This document shows, one piece after another, positions 52,942-60,995 of a DNA stretch of 64,000 bases. A model generated the notes under the pieces. The model made no database searches, was not told where the DNA came from, and saw only the letters and a list, made by a program, of their open reading frames with translations. The position numbers were made by a program, and so were the translations under genes. The stretch is taken from positions 3,450,726 through 3,514,725 of the forward strand of contig NZ_LN890655.1 of the NCBI RefSeq assembly GCF_900066015.1, written 5' to 3'. Numbering within the stretch: the first letter of the stretch is position 1; each line of letters starts with the position of its first letter. The DNA is from Candidatus Promineifilum breve. GTDB taxonomy: Bacteria; Chloroflexota; Anaerolineae; Promineifilales; Promineifilaceae.

Positions 52942-53919
52942 ATGGAATCGACAGGGCAACGCGAGTTATTTACGACACCGCCGGACGGGGACGAGAAAGC
53001 GGGCAGGGGATCAACCCTCAGCCGCGAGGCTTCGCTCCAGGCCGCGATGGGCACGTTCGAGCGGCATATGCAGGATGAGGGCTTTTCCATCAATACGGTC
53101 AAGGCCTTCAGCAGCGACATCCGCCTGCTGGGCCGCTATCTGGGCATCGGCACGCCCATTGGCGAGATCGGCACCAAGAATCTGAACGACTTCATGCGCT
53201 GGCTGACCGACGAGCGCGGCGTGCCCTGTAGCCCCAAGTCTTTCGCCCGGCGCGTGACGACGCTGAAGGTGTTCTTCGGCTGGCTCCACGAGACAGGGGT
53301 ACTGCCGCAAGACCCATCGGCGGCCGTCATCCAGACCAGCGTCACCAGCCCGCTGCCCGAAGCGCCCGACGCGCTGGACGTGGGCCGCGCCCTGGCCGTG
53401 GCCGAGGCGTGGCGGGCCGGTGGGCCGGAACGCAAGCCCGACGCGCGCCCCTATCTCCTGTTGACGCTGCTGCTCCAGACGGGCATCAAGAAGGGCGAGG
53501 CGATGGCGATTGTGCCCAACCACATCGACGACAGCGACCGGGAGCACCCGCTCCTCTACGTGCGCTACGCCAACCCGCGCCTGCGCTACAAAGAACGCAA
53601 AGTGCCGCTGGAGCCGGCCTGGCTCGACGTGCTGGCCGAATATCTGGCCCAGTATCAGCCGACCGACACGCTCTTCACCTGCACGGCCCGCAATCTGGAG
53701 TATATCCTCCACGACATCGCCGAAGCGGCCGAACTGCCGCCCGGCGTGCTGTCTTTCGAGAATCTGCGCTGGGCCGCGGCCCTACAGGATTGGCGCGCCG
53801 ACGTGGAGCAGGACGACATCCGCCAGAAGCTCGGCCTGTCGAAAATCGCCTGGCGCGAGACCAAGACCAAGTTGCGCCGGCTGATCGAGCGCGAGCAGAT
53901 CGACGCCCTGCCGGCCTGA
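52942..53919 (+). CDS. Tyrosine-recombinase-fold protein without catalytic residues
   Basis: A 325-residue XerC/D-like protein. The N-terminal SAM-like core-binding domain is at about 28-120 (FERHMQDEGFSINTVKAFSS; FARRVTTLKVFFGWLHE), the catalytic-domain fold at about 140-318. Aligned by eye to XerC/D, the first arginine (TGLRxSE) is lysine (TGIKKGE, K183). The H-x-x-R box reads ENLR (the arginine R276 kept, the histidine lost), LGH reads LGL, and no tyrosine follows where the nucleophile should be. The beta-hairpin lysine (RYKERKVPL, K217) is kept. It may bind DNA without cutting it. It has a consensus promoter. No att site or mobile-element gene is nearby. Confidence 0.85.
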   Translation: MESTGQRELFTTPPDGDEKAGRGSTLSREASLQAAMGTFERHMQDEGFSINTVKAFSSDIRLLGRYLGIGTPIGEIGTKNLNDFMRWLTDERGVPCSPKSFARRVTTLKVFFGWLHETGVLPQDPSAAVIQTSVTSPLPEAPDALDVGRALAVAEAWRAGGPERKPDARPYLLLTLLLQTGIKKGEAMAIVPNHIDDSDREHPLLYVRYANPRLRYKERKVPLEPAWLDVLAEYLAQYQPTDTLFTCTARNLEYILHDIAEAAELPPGVLSFENLRWAAALQDWRADVEQDDIRQKLGLSKIAWRETKTKLRRLIEREQIDALPA

Positions 53920-53952
53920 TTGCACTGCTACCGGGAATATCACAATTTGTTC

Positions 53953-54023
53953 GTAGTCAGGCGCTTCAGCGCCGTCGGTGGACAGGAGTCCGCGCGGGGG
54001 ACGCAACTAAAGTTGCTGACTAC
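53953..54023. repeat. Compound palindrome with two inner hairpins
   Basis: Outer arms GTAGTCAG (53953-53960) and CTGACTAC (54016-54023) enclose two inner hairpins, GCGC-TTCA-GCGC (53961-53972) and GCAACT-AA-AGTTGC (54003-54016). It lies in a 143-base gap between convergent genes and could fold into a cloverleaf-like RNA, but it does not have tRNA features. Confidence 0.7.
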
Positions 54024-54062
54024 AAGCCTCAGAATAATTGCGTCACAGCGGACTGACGCCGG

Positions 54063-54452
54063 TCAATCGTCGAATTTGAATAGCTGCTCGCCCGGTTCGC
54101 TGACCTCGAACGTCACCTCGCGCCGCTCGATCTCGATCTTCTCCCGGTCGGGCCAGGAGTAGTACAGCGTGGCCGTCAGCTGGTAGGGATTGATCGTCTG
54201 TGCGTCGCGCAGGTGCATGGTCAGACTGAAGTTGGGCGTCACCGTCTCGATGACGTGGAGCGAACCGGCCGGCGCGCCCTCGCCATTGGTGATCTGTACC
54301 TCGATCGACGGCCGCTCCACGAACGGCGTCAACTCCACGCCAAAGGCCATCCGTCGCAAGTCAGGGTAGATAAATAGCCCAATCTGGCGGATGCGCACGT
54401 CCTCGCGCGGGCGGGGCGGTTCCAGCGGATCGTCAAAGAAGCGAATGTCCAT
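54063..54452 (-). CDS. Small protein of unknown function downstream of mfd
   Basis: A 129-residue soluble protein predicted to be rich in beta strands (VRIRQIGLFIYPDLRRMAFG; PYQLTATLYYSWPDREKIEI). No signal peptide and no recognised motif. It lies 15 bases after mfd on the same strand and so is probably co-transcribed. The regular strand pattern suggests a single beta-sandwich domain. Confidence 0.75.
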   Translation of the reverse strand: MDIRFFDDPLEPPRPREDVRIRQIGLFIYPDLRRMAFGVELTPFVERPSIEVQITNGEGAPAGSLHVIETVTPNFSLTMHLRDAQTINPYQLTATLYYSWPDREKIEIERREVTFEVSEPGEQLFKFDD

Positions 54453-54467
54453 GATTTGCCCCCTCAG

Positions 54468-57400
54468 CTAGTCGGCCGCCGTGGGTTCGTCGGCCGCTTC
54501 GTCCTGTGGTATGTCCGCGCCGGCCGGCCGGTCGCGCTGGGCCGGCGTCCCGCGCTCGAAGAGGCGGAACTTCTCCAACACCTGCACCAGTTCGATCTGC
54601 CATTCGTGGGTGGCGCGCTCTTTCTTCAGCCAGATGGCGCTCTTGCTGACGCGCACGTCTTCGCCCAGATAGCGTTGCAGGTGATAGCGGTCAACGCCGC
54701 CCAGTTCGGCGATGCGGATACGAATCTGGCCGGCCTCGGTGACCACGGCATTGACCCCCGCCGCCTGGGCCAGGGCCTTGATGCGAATCTGGTACAGCAG
54801 GTTATGCACCGGGTCGGGAATCGGCCCAAAGCGGTCGGCCAGTTCGGCGGCCATCTCGTCGATCTCGGCCAGCGTGTCCAGCGTCGCCATGCGCCGGTAG
54901 AGGCGCAGGCGCAACTGGGTATCGGGCACGTAGTCGGTGGGGATGTAGGTCGCCAGCGGCAGGTCGATGAGCACGTTGTCGGGTAGCTCGGCCGTCACCG
55001 TCTCGCCGCGCAGTTCGGCCTTGCGCCGTTTGACGGCCTTGGTCAGCAGGCGGGTATACATATCGAAGCCGACGGAGGCGATGTGGCCGCTCTGCATCCC
55101 GCCCAGGAAATCGCCTGCGCCGCGTATCTCCATGTCGCGCACGGCGATGTAGTAGCCCGCGCCCAGTTGGGTATGCTCGGCGATGGTCTCCAGGCGGGCC
55201 TGGGCGTCGGCCGTCAGCGAGCGCCATGGGGCGTGGAAGAAGTAGGCATAGGCGCGGCGCGTGGCCCGGCCCACCCGCCCGCGCAACTGGTAGAGTTGCG
55301 ACAGGCCAAACTGCTCCGCCCGGTCAACGATGAGCGTATTGGCATTGGGGAAGTCCAGGCCACTCTCGATGATCGTCGTGGAGAGCAGGATGTCGATGTT
55401 GGCCTCGGCAAAATCGATCATGATCTTCTCCAGTTGGCGCTCGCTCATCTGGCCGTGGGCCACGGTGATGCGCGCCTCGGGCACGAGCTTCTCCAATCGC
55501 TTGCGGACGATGTGGATGCTCTGCACCCGGTTGTGGACGAAGAAGATTTGGCCGCCGCGGTCGAGCTCGCGCAGGATGGCCGTGCGAATGCGCGAATCGT
55601 CCGCCTCGCCGACGTAGGTTTCCACCGGCAGGCGCTCGGCCGGGGCCGTATCGATGATGCTGATGTCGCGCACGCCGGTCAGGGCCATGTGGAGCGTGCG
55701 CGGGATGGGCGTGGCCGTCAGCGTCAGCACGTCGACCTCGGTGCGCCATTGCTTCAGCCGTTCCTTGTCGGCCACGCCGAAGCGCTGCTCCTCGTCGATG
55801 ATGACCAGCCCCAAATCCTTGAACGAGACGTCGTCGGACAGCAGGCGGTGGGTGCCGATGACAATGTCGATTTGCCCTTCGCGCAACTTCTGGACGATCT
55901 GCCGCTGGCGGGTGGGCGTACGGAAGCGCGACAGCATCTCGACCGAGGCCGGGAAGGGGGCCAGCCGGTCGCGGAAGTTGGTGTAATGTTGTTGGGCCAG
56001 AATGGTGGTCGGCACGAGCATGGCGACCTGCTTGCCGTCCATGACCGCCTTGAACGCCGCGCGCAGGGCCACCTCGGTCTTGCCGTAGCCCACGTCGCCG
56101 CAGATGAGGCGATCCATCGGGTTGGGCCGCTCCATGTCGTCCTTCACCTCGCTGATGACCCGCAACTGATCTTCGGTCTCGTGATAGGGGAAGGCGGCTT
56201 CCAGTTCGGCCTGCCAATCGGTGTCACCGGGGAAGGCGTGGCCGGGGATGGTCTCGCGGGCGGCGTAGAGGTCGAGCAGCTCCTGGGCCAGTTCGTCGGC
56301 GGCGCGCTGGGCGGCGGCGCGGGCCTGCGTCCAGGTGCGCTCACCCAGCCGGTTCAGTGTCGGGTCGGCGTCGTCGGGGCCGATCCACTTGCCCAGCCGG
56401 TCGGCGTGATGGACGGGCACGTAGAGCGTATCGCCGTTGGCGTATTTCACCAGCAGGTACTCGCGCTCCATGCCGCCCAGATTGCGCACGACCAGCCCCT
56501 CGAAGCGGCCGATGCCGTAATCCAGATGGACGATGTAGTCGCCCTGCTTGATGTCGGCGAAGAACGTCTCCGGGGCGGTGGGCCGGGCCTTGCGCTGCCG
56601 GCGCGGCGCGGGGCGGCTCCAGCCGAAGATCTCGGCGTCGGTCAGCAGGTGGAGCAGGACGTGATGATCTTCCTGCCGCACCAATATGAAGCCCTCCGGC
56701 AGACTGCCCTGCACAAAGGTGATGCTGCCGCCGGGGGGCACGTCGGGCAGGGCATCGAGCGGCACGACGCCGCTACGGCCGGTGCCGGCGTCGATGGCCG
56801 TCACCACCGCATCGACCATGTCCGATTCGCCGGCGTGGGTCAACGGCTCCAGGGCGCGGATGAGCGTGCCGCCGTCCTCGCCCCATAGCTCGGCCAGCCG
56901 GGTGGCCTGGCGGCTGAAGACCACCACGCGCTCCCCCTCGCGCCGGGCCTGTTTGAGTTGGTTCAGGAACGGCCGCATCTGCCCGCCATAGCGCGGGCCG
57001 GGGTCGAACGCCTCGCCCAGTTCGATGTAGAGCGGCTCTTCGGCGTCGTTCGTCCCGCCCGGCCGTCCCTCGCCCAGCACCAGCGGCTGCCACCAGGCCA
57101 ACTCCGAGCCGATCTCGTCCCAGGTGAAAAGGGGGTTGCGGTAGCCGGGCGGCAGGTCGGTCTGCTCGGCCTCGATCTGCCGCGCGTGGTCGATGAGTTC
57201 CCCGGCCACAACCTGTAGCTCGTCCCAATCATCGACGATGACCAGCGCATCGGGCGTCAGGTAATCGAGCAACGTCACCGGGCGGGGGTAGGCCAGCGGC
57301 AGATAGTACTCCAGATTGCCGAAGGCCACTCCCTCGCGCAGGTTTTTCAGATCGTCGCGCCACGACGGCAGGCTGGCCTCGGTCGGCAACGGTTCGTCGG

Positions 57401-58178
57401 CCCAGACCTCCACGAAGTCGCGGGCGGCGGCGGGCAGCAGTTCGCGCGCCGGGGTGATGATGACGCTGTCGGCCGGACCGAGCGAACGCTGCGTCGTGGG
57501 GTCGAAGGCGCGCATGGTGTCGATTTCGTCGCCGAACAGTTCAATGCGCACTGGCAGCGTGGCCGCGGCGGGGAAGATGTCGATGATGCCGCCGCGCCGG
57601 CTGAATTGACCGGCCGCTTCGACCACACTGACCGGCTCATAGCCAATGTCCTGCCAGCCGACGAGGCTTTTCTCCAGGTCCAGCGCCTGGCCCACGCGCA
57701 GGACGCGCGTGGCGGCGATGAAGCGCCGCTTGGGCAGCGTCTTCTGCAGGAAGGCGCGGATGGAAGTGACAACCAGCGGCGGCGTGTCGCCGGCCGGAAT
57801 TAGCGGGTGTTGCCCGGCGATCAGCCCGGCCAGGACATTGAGACGCCCCTGACGGGTGCGGTCGCTCCACGGGCCGCGGTCGTATGGCAGCGGCGTCGGC
57901 TCCGGCAGGCGCAGCAGCCGGGCGTTCTGCGGCAGCCACGTCTCCAGCGCCTGATGCCAGAGCGTGGCCGCATCGACCCGCGCCGTCAGCAACAGGATGG
58001 GCGTCCGGCGCGGCGCGGCCACCTGCCGGTAGATTTGGGCGGCTACCGGCGGGCGCGTGCCCTTCACCAGTTCCAGCGGCAACAAGCGCCGCTCGCCGTC
58101 CTCCTGGGTGAGGGCGCGCTTTAGCTGGTCGAAGGCCGAGATTTGGTCGAACAGATCGAGCAGGCCGGAGACGTTCAT
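54468..58178 (-). CDS. mfd: Transcription-repair coupling factor Mfd
   Basis: A 1236-residue DNA translocase that removes stalled RNA polymerase and recruits UvrA. The order is standard: UvrB-like N-terminal domains, the CarD-like RNA-polymerase-interaction domain (IKQGDYIVHLDYGIGRFEGL), the helicase core with Walker A GDVGYGKTEVALRAAF, Walker B IIDEEQRFGV, TATPIPRTLHMALTG and QLRGRVGRA, and the C-terminal TRCF domain (TYIPTDYVPDTQLRLRLYRR). The N-terminal section is about 70 residues longer than in E. coli. Five bases separate it from pth. Confidence 0.97.
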   Translation of the reverse strand: MNVSGLLDLFDQISAFDQLKRALTQEDGERRLLPLELVKGTRPPVAAQIYRQVAAPRRTPILLLTARVDAATLWHQALETWLPQNARLLRLPEPTPLPYDRGPWSDRTRQGRLNVLAGLIAGQHPLIPAGDTPPLVVTSIRAFLQKTLPKRRFIAATRVLRVGQALDLEKSLVGWQDIGYEPVSVVEAAGQFSRRGGIIDIFPAAATLPVRIELFGDEIDTMRAFDPTTQRSLGPADSVIITPARELLPAAARDFVEVWADEPLPTEASLPSWRDDLKNLREGVAFGNLEYYLPLAYPRPVTLLDYLTPDALVIVDDWDELQVVAGELIDHARQIEAEQTDLPPGYRNPLFTWDEIGSELAWWQPLVLGEGRPGGTNDAEEPLYIELGEAFDPGPRYGGQMRPFLNQLKQARREGERVVVFSRQATRLAELWGEDGGTLIRALEPLTHAGESDMVDAVVTAIDAGTGRSGVVPLDALPDVPPGGSITFVQGSLPEGFILVRQEDHHVLLHLLTDAEIFGWSRPAPRRQRKARPTAPETFFADIKQGDYIVHLDYGIGRFEGLVVRNLGGMEREYLLVKYANGDTLYVPVHHADRLGKWIGPDDADPTLNRLGERTWTQARAAAQRAADELAQELLDLYAARETIPGHAFPGDTDWQAELEAAFPYHETEDQLRVISEVKDDMERPNPMDRLICGDVGYGKTEVALRAAFKAVMDGKQVAMLVPTTILAQQHYTNFRDRLAPFPASVEMLSRFRTPTRQRQIVQKLREGQIDIVIGTHRLLSDDVSFKDLGLVIIDEEQRFGVADKERLKQWRTEVDVLTLTATPIPRTLHMALTGVRDISIIDTAPAERLPVETYVGEADDSRIRTAILRELDRGGQIFFVHNRVQSIHIVRKRLEKLVPEARITVAHGQMSERQLEKIMIDFAEANIDILLSTTIIESGLDFPNANTLIVDRAEQFGLSQLYQLRGRVGRATRRAYAYFFHAPWRSLTADAQARLETIAEHTQLGAGYYIAVRDMEIRGAGDFLGGMQSGHIASVGFDMYTRLLTKAVKRRKAELRGETVTAELPDNVLIDLPLATYIPTDYVPDTQLRLRLYRRMATLDTLAEIDEMAAELADRFGPIPDPVHNLLYQIRIKALAQAAGVNAVVTEAGQIRIRIAELGGVDRYHLQRYLGEDVRVSKSAIWLKKERATHEWQIELVQVLEKFRLFERGTPAQRDRPAGADIPQDEAADEPTAAD

Positions 58179-58183
58179 GTGCT

Positions 58184-58804
58184 CTAACCCTGGGCCGCCG
58201 GCGAATCGACGGGGCCGTTGTAGCGTGACATCGTTAGCGCGATGCCCTCGCGCACGAAGGTTTCAATGGCGGCGACGGCCGTGTCCAGCATGTCGCTGAC
58301 CACCGGCAATTCGTCGCGCCCGAAATCCTGCAAGACGTAGGCCGCCGGGTCCATGCGCCCCGGCGGGCGGCCGATGCCCAGCCGCAGCCGGGCGAAGTCG
58401 TTGCCCATCTGGGCGATGATCGAGCGCATCCCGTTGTGGCCGCCCGCGCCCCCCTTTTCGCGCAGCCGCAGCACGCCGAAGGGGATGTCCAGCTCGTCGT
58501 AGACCACCAGCAGATTGCTTAACGGCACCCGGTAATAGCCGGCCAGGCTGCCTACCGCCCCGCCGCTCAGGTTCATAAACGTCTGCGGCTTGGCCAGAAT
58601 CACCGCCCGGTCGGCCACGCGCCCGTTGCCGACGATGGCCTTGCTCTGCACACGCTTCAGGTCGATGCCGTGGCGCGCGGCCAGCCGGTCGACGGCCATG
58701 AAGCCGATATTGTGCCGGTTAAAGGCATAGCCCCGGCCGGGATTGCCCAGGCCGACAATCAAATAACGCTCCGCGCCGGGTTGCGCGTCGATGTCGTTCG
58801 TCAT
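58184..58804 (-). CDS. pth: Peptidyl-tRNA hydrolase
   Basis: A 206-residue enzyme that frees tRNA from dropped-off peptidyl-tRNA. YLIVGLGNPGRGYAFNRHNI contains the conserved asparagine and the catalytic histidine region; AKPQTFMNLSGGAV, VYDELDIPFG (with the catalytic aspartate) and GGAGGHNGMRSII complete the family pattern. It lies between the substrate-binding protein gene (3-base gap) and mfd (5-base gap), so the three are co-transcribed. Confidence 0.96.
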   Translation of the reverse strand: MTNDIDAQPGAERYLIVGLGNPGRGYAFNRHNIGFMAVDRLAARHGIDLKRVQSKAIVGNGRVADRAVILAKPQTFMNLSGGAVGSLAGYYRVPLSNLLVVYDELDIPFGVLRLREKGGAGGHNGMRSIIAQMGNDFARLRLGIGRPPGRMDPAAYVLQDFGRDELPVVSDMLDTAVAAIETFVREGIALTMSRYNGPVDSPAAQG

Positions 58805-58807
58805 CGC

Positions 58808-60748
58808 TTACGACCCCGCGACGTTGAGGTCCAGTTCGTGCGGATTCCATAGTTCCGACGGCTGGGTCGGGTCGAGCCGGAAGTTCACCACGTCGGGCGT
58901 TGTGGCCGCCAGACGCAGCCGGGCGAACAGGGGCATGGCCGGCAACTCCTGGGCAAAGATGCGCAGGGCTGCCTGATGGCTCTCCTCGTAGCCGGGCTGG
59001 CCGGGCAAGAGGGAAAGAGCCGCGCCGCAGGCGGCATCATAAGCCTCATCCGACCAGCCGGAGACGTTGATCCCTTCCCAGCCGATGAACCCGTCGGCCA
59101 CCGGGCCGGGGATGTTGGCGGTCACATACAGGTCGCAAATAGGCGCGATGCTGCTGATCCAGGCGAAGGCGGCCATATCGAACTTGCGGCCGAAGACCAC
59201 GCCCTGTGGCCCCGGCGCGAACAAGGCCCCCGCCTCCACTAGAGCCGGCGTGGCCTCGATGCCGCAGGCGGCCAGATCGGCGCTCACCCGCTCGGCGATC
59301 TGTTGGCGCAGCGGGTTATCGACCGTGCCCAGCGTGACCGTGAAGGGCGCGCTGGCCGTCAGGCCGTTGCGGATGCCGTCGCCATCGGTATCCAGAAGAC
59401 CGGCCTCATCGAGTAGGGCATTGCCCGCCGCCGGGTCATAGGCCCACTGGGCGGCATCGTCGGGGTGCAGGGCGTGATCGGCGGGTACGAAGGTGTCGAG
59501 GACGGCCCCGCGGCCATAGGTCAACTCGTCCACCAATGTTTGCCGGTCGGTACAATGCGTGACGGCGCGACGCACACGGGCGTCCTGGAACCAGCTTTGC
59601 TCGGCCGCCGCCGGGTCAACGCCGAAGATGATCTGCTCCACAATACCGGCTGTCGTCGTGTATTCGACCAGTCCACCGGCCGCCGCGGCTTCTGCCACCG
59701 CCGGCAGGGCGTCGAACCAGAGCAGATCGCTGGTCAGGATGTGGCACTCCTCGTAGCCGGCCGGCAAGCTTGTCTCGCCGTCCGACAGGAAGCGGAAGGT
59801 GAGCGAGGTCAGGTGCGGCAGACCCTCGGCGGCGCGGTAATAGTGCGGGTTGGGCACAAGGCGGATCGATTCACCGGCCGTCCACTCGTCCACCACGAAC
59901 GCGCCATAGCTGAGCGGGGCGCGGGCGGCCTCTTCCAGGCCCGGCAACTCCTCCGGGGCAAACTCGGCCAACTGGTGGCTGGGCAGGGGCGTCCAGACGT
60001 TGGTCATGTAGGCCGGGTCCAGATAGCCGGGGCGGCCCGTCCAGCGCACCGTGCGCTCGCCGGTGGCCTCGTAGGCGGCCGTCATGGTGAATTTATTATC
60101 GACGCGCGGCGTGCCGGGCGATCTGGCAACACGGAAGCTGAAGACCGAATCCTCGGCCGTCACCGGCGTGCCGTCGGACCAGACCAGCGGCTGGAAGGTG
60201 AAGTCGGCCGACAACTGCGCCATCCGGATCACGCCGCTGTCATAGAGGAGGCGTTGCCCCTCGGCGTCGATCACCTCGACCCCCTTCACCAGCGTGGTCA
60301 ACTCGCCGCCGGCATCGATGACGAAGTCGCCCGGATTGACCTCCACCGCCTCCAGCCGGGCGTCGCCGTCGGCCAGGTTGGGCAGCTTTTCCAGCGCCAG
60401 GGGCTGGTAGCCATAGCTGAGTGACGTGTAGGGCGATTCATACAGGGCATGGCGCACCGCCGCCGGCTCGACGCTGTTGTCGCCATACAGATACAGCGAC
60501 GCCGGCTCGCCGCCCAGGCAGACGACGAGGTCTTTGGGGGGCAGGGGGGTAGGGGTGAGCGTAGCCGTGGGTTCGGCAGTCGCGGTGGGCGCAACCGTGC
60601 CCCCGGCCACGGCCGCGCCGGGTTCGGGCGTGGCCTCGCTTGGTGTCTCAGGGGTGGCGGCCGGAACAGAAGTTGCCGGCGAATCGTCTTGCGCGCAGCC
60701 CATCAGAATGGCCGCCCCAAGAATGAACAAAAGTAAGACTCTTGTCAC
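58808..60748 (-). CDS. Peptide/nickel-type ABC transporter substrate-binding lipoprotein
   Basis: A 646-residue family-5 solute-binding lipoprotein from GTG 60748, with AGAGGA upstream. Lipobox ILMGC, then a 50-residue Pro/Thr/Ala linker. Family marks are FQPLVWSDGTPVTAEDSVFS, the WFQDARVRRAVTHCTDRQTL segment and AAGNALLDEAGLLDTDGDGI. No permease or ATPase genes are in the window, so it is either an orphan receptor or works with distant components. Its pairing with pth and mfd looks like mere co-transcription. Confidence 0.9.
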   Translation of the reverse strand: MTRVLLLFILGAAILMGCAQDDSPATSVPAATPETPSEATPEPGAAVAGGTVAPTATAEPTATLTPTPLPPKDLVVCLGGEPASLYLYGDNSVEPAAVRHALYESPYTSLSYGYQPLALEKLPNLADGDARLEAVEVNPGDFVIDAGGELTTLVKGVEVIDAEGQRLLYDSGVIRMAQLSADFTFQPLVWSDGTPVTAEDSVFSFRVARSPGTPRVDNKFTMTAAYEATGERTVRWTGRPGYLDPAYMTNVWTPLPSHQLAEFAPEELPGLEEAARAPLSYGAFVVDEWTAGESIRLVPNPHYYRAAEGLPHLTSLTFRFLSDGETSLPAGYEECHILTSDLLWFDALPAVAEAAAAGGLVEYTTTAGIVEQIIFGVDPAAAEQSWFQDARVRRAVTHCTDRQTLVDELTYGRGAVLDTFVPADHALHPDDAAQWAYDPAAGNALLDEAGLLDTDGDGIRNGLTASAPFTVTLGTVDNPLRQQIAERVSADLAACGIEATPALVEAGALFAPGPQGVVFGRKFDMAAFAWISSIAPICDLYVTANIPGPVADGFIGWEGINVSGWSDEAYDAACGAALSLLPGQPGYEESHQAALRIFAQELPAMPLFARLRLAATTPDVVNFRLDPTQPSELWNPHELDLNVAGS

Positions 60749-60995
60749 GGTTCGTTGTCCTCTATAATCGAATGATATTGCGAACGATGAATTGCTGCCG
60801 TGGAGAACTCAATAGGATAGTCTATCACAATTGGCCGGTCGTGGCGACCTTAACCCGCCGGTCGTTGCCAATGTTATATTTACCTAAGAGATTTTCTGCC
60901 GGCCGGTGGAATGGATATACTCTCGTGATTACAATCGTTGTCCATCCTGTCGGCCTGGATGGCATTAGTTTTTAACCCGGTTGCCCGAACGTAAC

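Noticed and set aside
52942-53919. Integrase-like gene as evidence of a prophage or genomic island
   Set aside because: Active-site residues are missing, and no attachment site, tRNA, phage or transfer gene is near.
53953-54023. Compound palindrome as a possible tRNA gene
   Set aside because: No 7-bp acceptor stem with the TTC arm sequence, no plausible anticodon loop; the paired arms do not fit tRNA spacing.
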